Positions 1 through 9,643 of a stretch of DNA of 64,000 nucleotides are shown one piece after another. A program made the position numbers and the translations under genes. Location: positions 372,001-436,000 of the forward strand of contig NZ_PYJN01000019.1 in assembly GCF_003025035.1 (NCBI RefSeq), read 5' to 3'. Under the pieces are notes generated by a model. That model searched no databases. It had not been told where the DNA came from and saw only the letters and a program-made list of their open reading frames with translations. Positions within the stretch are counted from its first letter, which is position 1, and each line of letters opens with the position of its first letter. This DNA is from Rhizobium sp. SEMIA4064. GTDB lineage: Bacteria > Pseudomonadota > Alphaproteobacteria > Rhizobiales > Rhizobiaceae.

Positions 1-1823
1 GTCTGCACCTTGAAGCCGTCGGTATAGACGGCGGTCGGCTGAGCGCGCAGCGTCGGGCTGACGAAGCGCGGAGCCTTGACCGGGCGGTTGACGATCTCGA
101 CGCGGGCATTGGTGATCGCCCACTGCGAGATCATCTTCTCGGTCAGCTTCGGCTCGGTGGTCACCGTCGCGCGACCTGCATCGGCCACTGCGGCATCCTG
201 CTTGTTCGGCCGGCCACCCTTGGTCGCCATCCCGGCAGCAATCGGACTCTCCTGCGACCGCGCCGGTTCGAAGCTGTCGTTGAAGCGGCCGCTGTTGACC
301 TTGATTTTGTTGGAAGTCGGCGCAAGTGCGGCAACCTGCATCGGCATCGGCTGTCCCGGCCGCTTCTGCGGCGAGACCGCTGCAATAGCCCGGACGGCGT
401 CATTATCGGCAGCGGTATTGTTCTCGTCCGGCGGCGTGGCATCCGCAACACTCTTCGGCGGTATCTCGTCCTTGGATGCGGCATTGTTAGCAGCCACATT
501 GACCGGAACGCCGGCATTCGCATCCGCTTGATCGACGCGATGCTGTTCGAGAGCCGCCACGATCGACGGCGACAGCGTGCCTTCGTCGGCCGCATCATCG
601 ATCGCATCCGGATCGGCATCGGCGGAGGCGAGCAGGCTTTCAGCCACTTCCGGACGCTCGGCCGGAACCGGCACGTCGGCGGTCTGATCCTTCGCGTCCG
701 ACTCGGCGGAGGCTAGCTCGGCATCACCGGGCGAGCGACGGTCAAGTAGTGCCGGCACGGGAACGCGATAGTCACGAAGATCCGCATATTGCTGGTCCTG
801 CTGGCCGTTTGCATCCGGCATGGCCGCGGTAAGCGCATCCTGAGCGGCGTTATGCGGCTGCGACAGCAGAGCCGAAGCCACTTCGCTGCCCGCCGGCTGG
901 TTGCCGAAGGCTGGACGAACCTGTGGAACAGGCGCGTTTATGCTGGCAACCTGCGTAGCCGGTTGGCTGTCGTCGCCGTCATCCGCGGTTGCGGGAGCCT
1001 GGTCGGTCTTCTTGCTGGCAACAAGGGTGGCCGGCGCTGCCGTCGTCGGCGCACCTTCATCCGCATTGTCCTCTTCCTCATCCGCGCCGCCGCCGCCAAA
1101 CAGTCTGGCGAAGAAGCCGCGACGCGCATGCGAAGCGCTGGCGATCTGGATATCGTCGGAAGACATGCGGCGCTTGTAGTCGGCAACCGCCTCCTGATAG
1201 CCCGGCAACGGCCGACCATCAGCCGGAATATGCATCGTCTTGCCATCGGGGAAGAGACGGACGAGATCCTGGCGATCCATGCGCGGCCAGGCGCGCACGC
1301 CGCCGACGTCCATATGCACGAAGGGCGAACCGGACGTCGGATAATAGCCGACGCCGCCAACCTGCAGCTTCATGCCGATCTCGCGCAGCTTGGTGAGCTT
1401 GACATCGGGAATATAGAAATCCATCGCGTTGCCGAGCATATGCTGGCTCTTCTTCGCGACACCCGTATGGGCCGAACGCGTGCGCAGCATCTCGTTGGTT
1501 CCCGGCGAGCGGAAGCCGCAGACGACATAGATGAATTCATGCGAACCGCTTTCGCGGTAGACTTCCCAGATCAGGTCAAACAAGCGCGGGTTCATCTTGG
1601 TCGGCTGGTTTTTACGCCAGTCGCGCAGGATGCGGTTCAGTTTCTCCAGACCGTCCGGATCGAACTTTCCATTGCGCTTGTAGGTGATGACTGCCTTTTC
1701 GCCTGTATGGACGTAGTAGATCTTGAGGCTGCGGGTTTCGCCGCCTGCCTGGGAGGGGGAGCCAACGAAAACCGGAGTGGAAACGGCCATCGCAAGCAGA
1801 CCAACGGCTACGACCTTGGCCAC
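1..1823 (-). CDS. DUF882 / M15-like murein peptidase family protein (3' end outside window)
   Basis: The minus strand is open from the window edge to about 1823 and reads as an exported protein of at least 607 residues. It starts with a signal peptide (VAKVVAVGLLAMAVSTPVF, then SPSQA). A DUF882 (peptidase M15 type) domain spans roughly residues 35-190. The expected zinc ligands are visible as H-x6-D in QHMLGNAMDF and a second His in VHMDVGG. The fold is known from D,D-carboxypeptidase-like enzymes acting on peptidoglycan, so a periplasmic murein role is inferred. The remaining 400 or more residues are Ala/Asp/Pro-rich and low in complexity, probably disordered. I chose GTG at 1823 because it gives a clean signal peptide and has GGAG 12 bases upstream; TTG at 1862 is possible. 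The stop codon is outside the window. Confidence 0.8.
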   Translation of the reverse strand, partial: MAKVVAVGLLAMAVSTPVFVGSPSQAGGETRSLKIYYVHTGEKAVITYKRNGKFDPDGLEKLNRILRDWRKNQPTKMNPRLFDLIWEVYRESGSHEFIYVVCGFRSPGTNEMLRTRSAHTGVAKKSQHMLGNAMDFYIPDVKLTKLREIGMKLQVGGVGYYPTSGSPFVHMDVGGVRAWPRMDRQDLVRLFPDGKTMHIPADGRPLPGYQEAVADYKRRMSSDDIQIASASHARRGFFARLFGGGGADEEEDNADEGAPTTAAPATLVASKKTDQAPATADDGDDSQPATQVASINAPVPQVRPAFGNQPAGSEVASALLSQPHNAAQDALTAAMPDANGQQDQQYADLRDYRVPVPALLDRRSPGDAELASAESDAKDQTADVPVPAERPEVAESLLASADADPDAIDDAADEGTLSPSIVAALEQHRVDQADANAGVPVNVAANNAASKDEIPPKSVADATPPDENNTAADNDAVRAIAAVSPQKRPGQPMPMQVAALAPTSNKIKVNSGRFNDSFEPARSQESPIAAGMATKGGRPNKQDAAVADAGRATVTTEPKLTEKMISQWAITNARVEIVNRPVKAPRFVSPTLRAQPTAVYTDGFKVQ

Positions 1824-2072
1824 CTTACGCAATATCTCCGAGCACGCAAAAAGCCTGCTCAAGCTATTAGGCTTGGTATTTCCACTCAGATTCGGCAATT
1901 CGATCCCCGTCCGACAGACAATGTCGCATCGTGTTCCAAATGGCTGTCAATTGCGGTGACACGATGGCAAAAATGCCACACATGGTCGCCCTCTTCATAC
2001 ATGGTGAACGATGCACTAACAAGTGCTTTACGACAGGTAACAAAATATGCTTGCCTAAACGTTAATATACGC

Positions 2073-3656
<1,584 letters not shown>

Positions 3657-3982
3657 TGGTGCCTCACTTCATGCGAAACCTGATGAGGACCTTCGCAGAA
3701 AGGCTTGAACACGAAGTTTTGCCAAAGCATCGTATTTTAATCATTATGACGAATGTAACGTCGTCTATGAATTCCGTTGTCGATCCCAGAGTATCCGGCT
3801 TTCAGGCGCGATCACCTGCAAGCGGATAAGATGCCCTAGATTCAAAAGACTAGCGCCATCTCTGTGCGTTCAAATGAATAGACAGCGCTCCAGGGAAATC
3901 CGCCCTTGCCGTCGCCTTTTCAGCCGAATAGACACGGAGAGACCGGACTGTTCCGCAAAGAAAAGCAGAGGAAATACCGCCC
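3657..3982. other. Divergent intergenic region between the response regulator and pepF
   Basis: These 326 bp separate two divergent genes and should hold both promoters. I see an imperfect inverted repeat around 3748-3765 (GACGAATGTAACGTCGTC) placed about 90-110 bp upstream of the regulator start. A short inverted repeat (CTAG, 10 bases, CTAG) lies near 3836-3853. No convincing ORF or terminator is present. The first repeat could be an operator, possibly autoregulatory, but this is only a suggestion. Confidence 0.35.
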
Positions 3983-5836
3983 ATGAGCCCGACCTCGCTC
4001 CATTCATCCCTTAATTTTTCCGCCGGCCCGACGGCCGCCGCGACCAATCCCGCGCTCGGCGACCTGCCCGCCTGGAAGCTCAGCGACCTCTATCCTTCCG
4101 CCACCTCCACGGCCTTCGTCAGTGACATGGAGAAGGCCGGAAAGGCGGCGATCGCCTTCGAGGAAAAGTGGAAAGGCAAGCTTGCCGACGCTGCCACCAA
4201 GACCGGCGAGGCAGGCATCGGTGCCGCGCTCAAGGAATATGAGGCGCTGGATGATATCATGGGCCGCCTCGGCTCCTTCGGCGGCCTCACCTATTTCTCC
4301 AACACCAGCGATCCGGCCAACGGCAAGCTCTATGGCGACGTGCAGGCGCGGCTGACCGACTATTCCGCCCATCTGCTGTTCTTTCCGCTGGAGCTTAATC
4401 GCATCGACGATGCCGCGATGGATGCCTGCATGGTGAACGACCCGGCCGCCGGCCACTACCGCCCCTGGATCGTCGACCTGCGCAAGGACAAGCCCTACCA
4501 GCTCGACGACAAGCTGGAGCAGCTATTCCTGGAAAAATCCATGACCAGCGCCGCCGCTTTCAATCGCCTGTTCGACGAGACGATGGCGGAGCTGCGCTTC
4601 GAGGTAGACGGCGAGAAGCTGCCGCTGGAAGTCGCCTTGAACATGCTGCAGGAGAAAGACCCCGAGGTGCGCCGCAAGGCGGCAATGGCTCTCGCCGAGA
4701 CCTTCAAGGCCAATTTGCGCATCTTCACGCTGATCACCAATACGCTTGCCAAGGATAAGGACATCGCCGACCGCTGGCGCGGCTTCGAGGACATCGCCGA
4801 CAGCCGGCATCTGGCCAACCGCGTCGAACGCGAGGTGGTCGATGCATTGGCTGCCGCCGTGCGCGACGCCTATCCTCGCCTGTCACATCGCTATTACACG
4901 ATGAAGGCCAAGTGGCTCGGCATGGAGCAGATGAATTTCTGGGACCGCAATGCGCCACTCCCCGAGACCTCGAATGCGCTGATCCCCTGGACCGAAGCGA
5001 AGCAGACCGTTCTTTCCGCCTATGACAATTTCGCTCCGGAAATGGCCGCGATCGCCAAGCGATTCTTCGACGAGGAATGGATCGACGCACCTGTGCGCCC
5101 CGGCAAGGCGCCAGGCGCCTTCGCGCATCCGACCGTTCCGTCGGCGCATCCCTATGTGCTCGTCAACTATATGGGCAAGCCGCGCGATGTCATGACCCTA
5201 GCACACGAGCTCGGCCATGGTGTGCATCAGGTGCTTGCCGGCGGCCAGGGCGCGCTGATGTGCCAGACGCCGCTGACGCTGGCTGAAACGGCCTCCGTCT
5301 TCGGCGAAATGCTGACCTTCCGCGCCTTGCTCGACAAGATCACAGACAAGCGCGAGCGCAAGGCGATGCTCGCCCAGAAGGTCGAGGACATGATCAACAC
5401 GGTCGTCCGCCAGATCGCCTTCTACGAATTCGAACGCAAGGTGCACACCGCCCGCAAGAACGGCGAGCTGACAGCGGACGATATCGGCGAGCTGTGGCTC
5501 TCAGTCCAATCGGAAAGCCTCGGACCGGCGATCAAGATTTCCGAGGGCTATGAGACCTATTGGGCCTATATCCCCCACTTCATCCACTCGCCCTTCTATG
5601 TCTACGCCTATGCCTTCGGCGACTGCCTGGTGAATTCGCTCTATGCCGTCTATCAGAATGCCGAGCAGGGCTTTCAGGAGAAATATTTCGAGCTGCTGAA
5701 GGCCGGCGGCACCAAGCATCACTCCGAACTCCTGAAGCCCTTCGGCCTCGACGCCACCGATCCGTCGTTCTGGAGTAAGGGACTGTCGATGATCGAAGGG
5801 CTTATCGATGAGCTGGAGGCGCTAGATAGAAACTAA
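3983..5836 (+). CDS. pepF: M3 family oligoendopeptidase F
   Basis: Zinc metallopeptidase of 617 residues, close to the usual length for PepF/M3B enzymes. The active-site helix is AHELGHGVHQ (HExxH with His ligands and catalytic Glu). The third ligand region follows about 25 residues later in LAETASVFGEML. It has no signal peptide and is expected to cut short peptides in the cytoplasm. The start is supported by GAGGAAAT about 9 bases upstream. It is followed by an inverted-repeat element rather than an obvious terminator. The family call is firm; physiological substrates are unknown. Confidence 0.92.
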   Translation: MSPTSLHSSLNFSAGPTAAATNPALGDLPAWKLSDLYPSATSTAFVSDMEKAGKAAIAFEEKWKGKLADAATKTGEAGIGAALKEYEALDDIMGRLGSFGGLTYFSNTSDPANGKLYGDVQARLTDYSAHLLFFPLELNRIDDAAMDACMVNDPAAGHYRPWIVDLRKDKPYQLDDKLEQLFLEKSMTSAAAFNRLFDETMAELRFEVDGEKLPLEVALNMLQEKDPEVRRKAAMALAETFKANLRIFTLITNTLAKDKDIADRWRGFEDIADSRHLANRVEREVVDALAAAVRDAYPRLSHRYYTMKAKWLGMEQMNFWDRNAPLPETSNALIPWTEAKQTVLSAYDNFAPEMAAIAKRFFDEEWIDAPVRPGKAPGAFAHPTVPSAHPYVLVNYMGKPRDVMTLAHELGHGVHQVLAGGQGALMCQTPLTLAETASVFGEMLTFRALLDKITDKRERKAMLAQKVEDMINTVVRQIAFYEFERKVHTARKNGELTADDIGELWLSVQSESLGPAIKISEGYETYWAYIPHFIHSPFYVYAYAFGDCLVNSLYAVYQNAEQGFQEKYFELLKAGGTKHHSELLKPFGLDATDPSFWSKGLSMIEGLIDELEALDRN

Positions 5837-5886
5837 GTCTTCCTGTTTGTTCGGAAGATGAGCAAGTCAGGCATGTTCGTCGTTAT

Positions 5887-6082
5887 GGCGCCTTCGTGCC
5901 TGGCCCCTCACCCCAGCCCTCTCCCCGCTCATGCGGGGAGAGGGAGCTATCCTGCGCAAATCGCTCGCTGATCGTCTGGACACGAGCGGTACGGCGGATA
6001 GAGAACTGGTCCCCTCACCCCGCTCGCGGGAGAGGGTTAGGGTGAGGGCCAGGCACATAGGTGCGCCAAATACGAAGGCGCC
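5887..6082. repeat. Inverted-repeat intergenic element (MITE/REP-like)
   Basis: This 196-bp stretch between pepF and pabB is bounded by a perfect 11-bp inverted repeat, GGCGCCTTCGT at 5887-5897 and ACGAAGGCGCC at 6072-6082. Inside, a second pair continues the symmetry: TGCCTGGCCCCTCACCC on the left and GGGTGAGGGCCAGGCA on the right. A further hairpin, CTCTCCCCGC with GCGGGGAGAG, lies in the left half. A related GGGTTAGGGTGAGGGGC motif recurs at about 40668. It has no coding capacity. It looks like a non-autonomous repetitive element of the type common in rhizobial intergenic regions; the exact named family was not determined. Confidence 0.7.
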
Positions 6083-6121
6083 TGACAATCGACACAACAA
6101 GAAAGCTATACAGGCCGAAAC

Positions 6122-7282
6122 ATGGCCGATACCCAACCCTACGTCCTCTTCCGGGACGACAGCACAGGACAGGTGATGCTCTTTGCCGAGCCGGCGGAGA
6201 TCATCACGGCTCAAACACGTGCGGAATTCTTCGATGCCCTTGACCGGATGCAAAAGGCGAAGGAGGACGGAAAATGGCTGGCGGGCTATATGGCCTATGA
6301 GGCCGGTCACCTCTTCGAGGAAAAGCTTGCCCCTTTCGCTGAGGAGAACCGCGAGACGCCGCTGCTCTCATTCGGCGTCTTCGACGCTCCGGCGGCGGAC
6401 GGCCACCCCCTCGCCCAGCCATTGCAACGCCTTGAAAACGAGGCGTTTCTGACCGACGCCACGGCCGCGTGGAACCCCTCCATATATAAAGAGAGATTCG
6501 ACCGGCTGCATTGGCATTTGCGCCAGGGCGACTGCTATCAGGCAAACCTCACCATGCCCATCACGGCCCGTTGGAACGGCGACGCCCGCGCCGCCTTCTG
6601 GTCGCTGATCGAGCTCCAGCCGGTGAAGTATGGAGCGCTGGTCGATCTCGGCGGCCCGGTCATCCTGTCGCGCTCGCCCGAACTCTTCTTCCGCACCGAC
6701 GACGACGGCTGGATCGAGACGCATCCGATGAAGGGCACGGCCAAGCGCGGCGCCAACGACGCCGAGGATGCCGAGATCATCAGCGCCATGCTTGCCGACG
6801 AGAAGACGCAGGCCGAGAACCGCATGATCGTCGACCTCCTACGCAACGATATCTCGCGCATCACCGAGGTCGGCACGCTCGACGTGCCGAAACTCTTCGA
6901 GATCGAGACCTATCCTACCGTGCACCAGATGGTCAGCCATGTGCAGGCGAAGCTGCGCCCCAATATGACCATTCGCGATATCTTCGCGGCACTCTTCCCC
7001 TGCGGCTCGATCACCGGCGCGCCGAAAATTCGGGCGATGGAAATTCTGCACGACCTCGAAGTCGGCCCGCGTGACGCCTATTGCGGGGCGATCGGTATGA
7101 TTGCGCCGAGCGGCGCTATGCGTTTTTCCGTGGCGATCCGCACCATCACGCTGTTCGACGACGGCCGCGCCGTCTTCAATGTCGGCGGCGGCATCGTTTT
7201 CGATTCGACGGCGGAGGCGGAATATGAAGAATGCCTGCTGAAGGCACGCTTCGCCGTGGGGGACCGATGGATCCGGCGCTAG
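6122..7282 (+). CDS. pabB: Aminodeoxychorismate synthase component I
   Basis: Chorismate-binding enzyme of 386 residues that aminates chorismate to 4-amino-4-deoxychorismate for folate synthesis. The PabB-type signature HPMKGTAKRG carries the Lys that separates PabB from anthranilate synthase (which has Ala in P-I-A-G-T). The C-terminal catalytic core is typical (FPCGSITGAPK, AYCGAIGM, RTITLF). It lacks a fused glutamine amidotransferase, so ammonia must come from a separate PabA-type subunit not in this window. The stop overlaps the start of the next gene by 16 bp, so the two are probably translationally coupled. Confidence 0.93.
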   Translation: MADTQPYVLFRDDSTGQVMLFAEPAEIITAQTRAEFFDALDRMQKAKEDGKWLAGYMAYEAGHLFEEKLAPFAEENRETPLLSFGVFDAPAADGHPLAQPLQRLENEAFLTDATAAWNPSIYKERFDRLHWHLRQGDCYQANLTMPITARWNGDARAAFWSLIELQPVKYGALVDLGGPVILSRSPELFFRTDDDGWIETHPMKGTAKRGANDAEDAEIISAMLADEKTQAENRMIVDLLRNDISRITEVGTLDVPKLFEIETYPTVHQMVSHVQAKLRPNMTIRDIFAALFPCGSITGAPKIRAMEILHDLEVGPRDAYCGAIGMIAPSGAMRFSVAIRTITLFDDGRAVFNVGGGIVFDSTAEAEYEECLLKARFAVGDRWIRR

Positions 7283-7908
7283 AGGACTTTTCGCTGATCG
7301 AGACGCTGCGTTATGAGCCGCAGACGGGCTTCCTGCGCCTGCGCCTGCATCTTGCCCGCCTCCAGCGTTCCGCCCGCCGATTGGGTTTTCCCGCACCGAA
7401 GGATGCGCTAACGAAACTGGATGCGGCCGTCGCCGGCGCGAACGCTCCATTGCGGGTCCGTCTGACATTCGATCGCGCCGGACGGACGGAAGTCACGACC
7501 GCCGCCTTCACGCCCCTTGCACCCGACGCCACCTGGCGCGTCCGCATCGCCGGAACCCGTCTTGATTCCGCCGACACGCTGCTGCGCGTCAAAACCACTC
7601 GCCGGTCCGTCTATGAGGCTGCCCGCGCCGAATATTCGCCGGCGGAGGCCGACGAAGTGCTGTTGCTCAATGAAAGGGATGAGGTCTGCGAGGGCACTAT
7701 TACCTCTGTATTCCTCGACGAGGGTTCCGGTCCATTGCGAACGCCGCCCATCTCTTCCGGCCTGCTTGCCGGTGTGTTGCGCACCGAACTCATTTGCCAA
7801 CGCAAAGCCCGCGTCGGCCGGATAAGGCTGGACGATCTGGAAAAAGGTGAGCTTTATGTCGGAAACTCCCTGCGCGGACTGATCTGCGCACAACTCATAC
7901 GGAATTGA
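7267..7908 (+). CDS. pabC: Aminotransferase class IV, probable aminodeoxychorismate lyase
   Basis: PLP-dependent fold-type IV protein of 213 residues, shorter than typical PabC or branched-chain aminotransferases (about 270). Visible features are SLIETLRY at the N-terminus, the presumed PLP Lys in LRVKTTRRSVY, and the cofactor-binding EGTITSVFL. ATG at 7267 is preferred over the upstream 7231 codon because it begins the conserved block MDPALEDFSLIETL and overlaps pabB by only 16 bp. Directly following pabB, it most likely converts aminodeoxychorismate to 4-aminobenzoate and pyruvate. A D-amino-acid or branched-chain aminotransferase role cannot be excluded from sequence. Confidence 0.8.
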   Translation: MDPALEDFSLIETLRYEPQTGFLRLRLHLARLQRSARRLGFPAPKDALTKLDAAVAGANAPLRVRLTFDRAGRTEVTTAAFTPLAPDATWRVRIAGTRLDSADTLLRVKTTRRSVYEAARAEYSPAEADEVLLLNERDEVCEGTITSVFLDEGSGPLRTPPISSGLLAGVLRTELICQRKARVGRIRLDDLEKGELYVGNSLRGLICAQLIRN

Positions 7909-7912
7909 CGCA

Positions 7913-8197
7913 ATGTTCATCCTCTCCCTGACCTATCTCAAGGGCAATGACGAAGCCGACGAGCACATGGAGCCGCATATGGCCTGGGTGAAGGAAGGTT
8001 ATGCGAAGGGCTGGTTCCTCGCGTCCGGCCGCAAGGTGCCGCGCACTGGCGGCATCATCTTTGCCCTGGGCGACCGTGATGAACTGGAAGCCTATGTCGC
8101 AGCCGATCCCTTCACCATCCACGGCGTCGCCGCCTATGAAGTGACGGAAATCGCTCTGACGACCGTCGTGGAAGGTTTGGAGGCGCTGAAAGCCTGA
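7913..8197 (+). CDS. YciI family protein
   Basis: Small protein of 94 residues with a ferredoxin-like YciI fold (MFILSLTYLKGNDEADEHME at the N-terminus, and the DPFTIHGVAAYEV block at the C-terminus). The conserved His and Asp positions of the family are present (EHMEPHM, AADPF). YciI proteins have proposed dehalogenase-like or small-molecule roles, but the cellular function is unknown. It starts 4 bp after the aminotransferase stop and is almost certainly cotranscribed with pabB-pabC. Confidence 0.85.
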   Translation: MFILSLTYLKGNDEADEHMEPHMAWVKEGYAKGWFLASGRKVPRTGGIIFALGDRDELEAYVAADPFTIHGVAAYEVTEIALTTVVEGLEALKA

Positions 8198-8223
8198 TTG
8201 AAAACCGGGAGGGCGTCGCCGCG

Positions 8224-8592
8224 ATGGATGATCTCAGTCAACATCTGAAACAATTGGAAGAACGGCTTTTCGATCCGGCGGTGCGTGCATCGAGACCGGC
8301 GCTGGAGGAACTGTTGTCCGCCGAGTTTCGCGAGATCGGCAGTTCAGGCATGCTCTATACGTTTGGCGACATCGTCGATCGGCTCACCGAGGGCGAGCCC
8401 GACGGCATTTCACGGGTACTGACCGGTTTTGAATTAAAAATGCTCTCCGATACGCTCGCGCTCGTGACCTATCGTGCAACCCTCCACTATCCGGATGGAC
8501 GTGACGTCAGGACGCTCCGCAGTTCGATCTGGCGGCTGGAAGCGGTCGAGCGCTGGCGGATGCTCTTCCATCAGGGAACGTTGACTCAGTAG
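8224..8592 (+). CDS. NTF2-like / DUF4440 family protein
   Basis: Cytoplasmic protein of 122 residues with the cone-shaped NTF2-like pattern: an N-terminal helix (QLEERLFDPAV), LLSAEFREIGSSG, and a C-terminal WRMLFHQGTLT strand typical of DUF4440. The start has GGGAGG upstream. It sits 26 bp after yciI and 9 bp before a DUF3445 gene. This suggests an accessory run attached to the pab genes. Members of this fold range from enzymes to ligand-binding proteins, so no function is assigned. Confidence 0.7.
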   Translation: MDDLSQHLKQLEERLFDPAVRASRPALEELLSAEFREIGSSGMLYTFGDIVDRLTEGEPDGISRVLTGFELKMLSDTLALVTYRATLHYPDGRDVRTLRSSIWRLEAVERWRMLFHQGTLTQ

Positions 8593-8601
8593 GCTCCATC
8601 C

Positions 8602-9507
8602 ATGACCTTGTTGACCTACACACCCTATGACGGCTCCGCAAAGCCCTTCACCATTGGTCTCTTGCCGCTCGATCCGGCAAGATGGATCGAGCCGGACGCC
8701 GACCTCAGGCGCTACCTCGATGAAAAGCGAGAGCTTCTTCGCGATCATCGCGACGATATTTTCGTTTCCGAAGACGGATCGGAGAATGCGCAGCAGGAAT
8801 GCCTTGATCTTCTGAGCGCTTATCTCTGCGAACAGCATCCCGCGATCTATCGTCGTCAAGGCGATATCGTCTCCGCCGCCGGTCACGCGATCGATCTCGC
8901 CGATCCCTACCTACCGCCGCTTCTGAAAGCCGGTTCGCTCGTCGCCGACGATCTCGTCATCATGCGGCGCAAGGAGAATGGCTGGCATCTCGTCGCCGGC
9001 CATGTCGCCTTCCCCTCCTCCTGGTCGCTCCAGGAAAAATTCGGCCGGCCGATGCAGGCGATTCATGCCGACGTGCCCGGTTTCAGCGAGGGCACCCGCA
9101 ATGCCGTTCTCATCAACCGCATCTTCGACAATCTGCAGGTGACGCAGCCCGTCGAGCGGATGAACTGGTCGGTGAGCACGACAAACGAATTGTCCCTCCC
9201 GACTTCGAAGCACAGGCGACCGCCGGCCAGCACGGCTCCCACGCTCGAAACCAGCTTTGCCCGCGTCGAGCGCCAAACGCTACGCAAGCTGCCGGTATCC
9301 GGCGATATCCTCTTCACCATCCGCGTCTATGTCGACCCGATCGCGGCGATCGCCGGCCATCCCAAGGCCCCGGAACTGGCATCGAGCTTTGCCGCACAAT
9401 TGGATGCTTTGGATGAACAGCAGACGGCCTATAAGGGCCTCACCCATCAGAAAGCAGAGTTGGTGAGGCAATTGCGAGCGCTTGCGGAAGTTGCGTCACC
9501 GGATTGA
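8602..9507 (+). CDS. DUF3445 / heme-dependent oxidative N-demethylase family protein
   Basis: Protein of 301 residues matching the DUF3445 family by its PLDPARWIEPD start, the VIMRRKENGWHLVAGHVAFPSS block, and the C-terminal FTIRVYVDPI region. The family includes the alpha subunit of a heme-dependent oxidative N-demethylase. Whether this member binds heme or demethylates amines is not visible in sequence. The gene follows the NTF2-like gene by 9 bp and ends the plus-strand run that begins at pabB. No ferredoxin-type reductase or demethylase beta/gamma subunits lie alongside. Confidence 0.75.
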   Translation: MTLLTYTPYDGSAKPFTIGLLPLDPARWIEPDADLRRYLDEKRELLRDHRDDIFVSEDGSENAQQECLDLLSAYLCEQHPAIYRRQGDIVSAAGHAIDLADPYLPPLLKAGSLVADDLVIMRRKENGWHLVAGHVAFPSSWSLQEKFGRPMQAIHADVPGFSEGTRNAVLINRIFDNLQVTQPVERMNWSVSTTNELSLPTSKHRRPPASTAPTLETSFARVERQTLRKLPVSGDILFTIRVYVDPIAAIAGHPKAPELASSFAAQLDALDEQQTAYKGLTHQKAELVRQLRALAEVASPD

Positions 9508-9527
9508 CATTTACCCGATAAGCCAGG

Positions 9528-9567
9528 ACGGCTCTTTATTGTGACATGAATTTATGGTTAGAGCCGT
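9528..9567. repeat. Inverted repeat upstream of homospermidine synthase
   Basis: ACGGCTCT at 9528-9535 is mirrored by AGAGCCGT at 9560-9567 with an AT-rich 24-base spacer. It lies about 80 bp before the hss start. No T-run follows, so it is not an obvious terminator for the DUF3445 gene. It could be an operator or a leader stem. Confidence 0.35.
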
Positions 9568-9643
9568 TCACCTCGCATTTTCGCGCAAACACTGATTGAA
9601 TTTCAGCGACCGAACGGCGTCCTGCCTTTCGAAGGAGAAAAGA

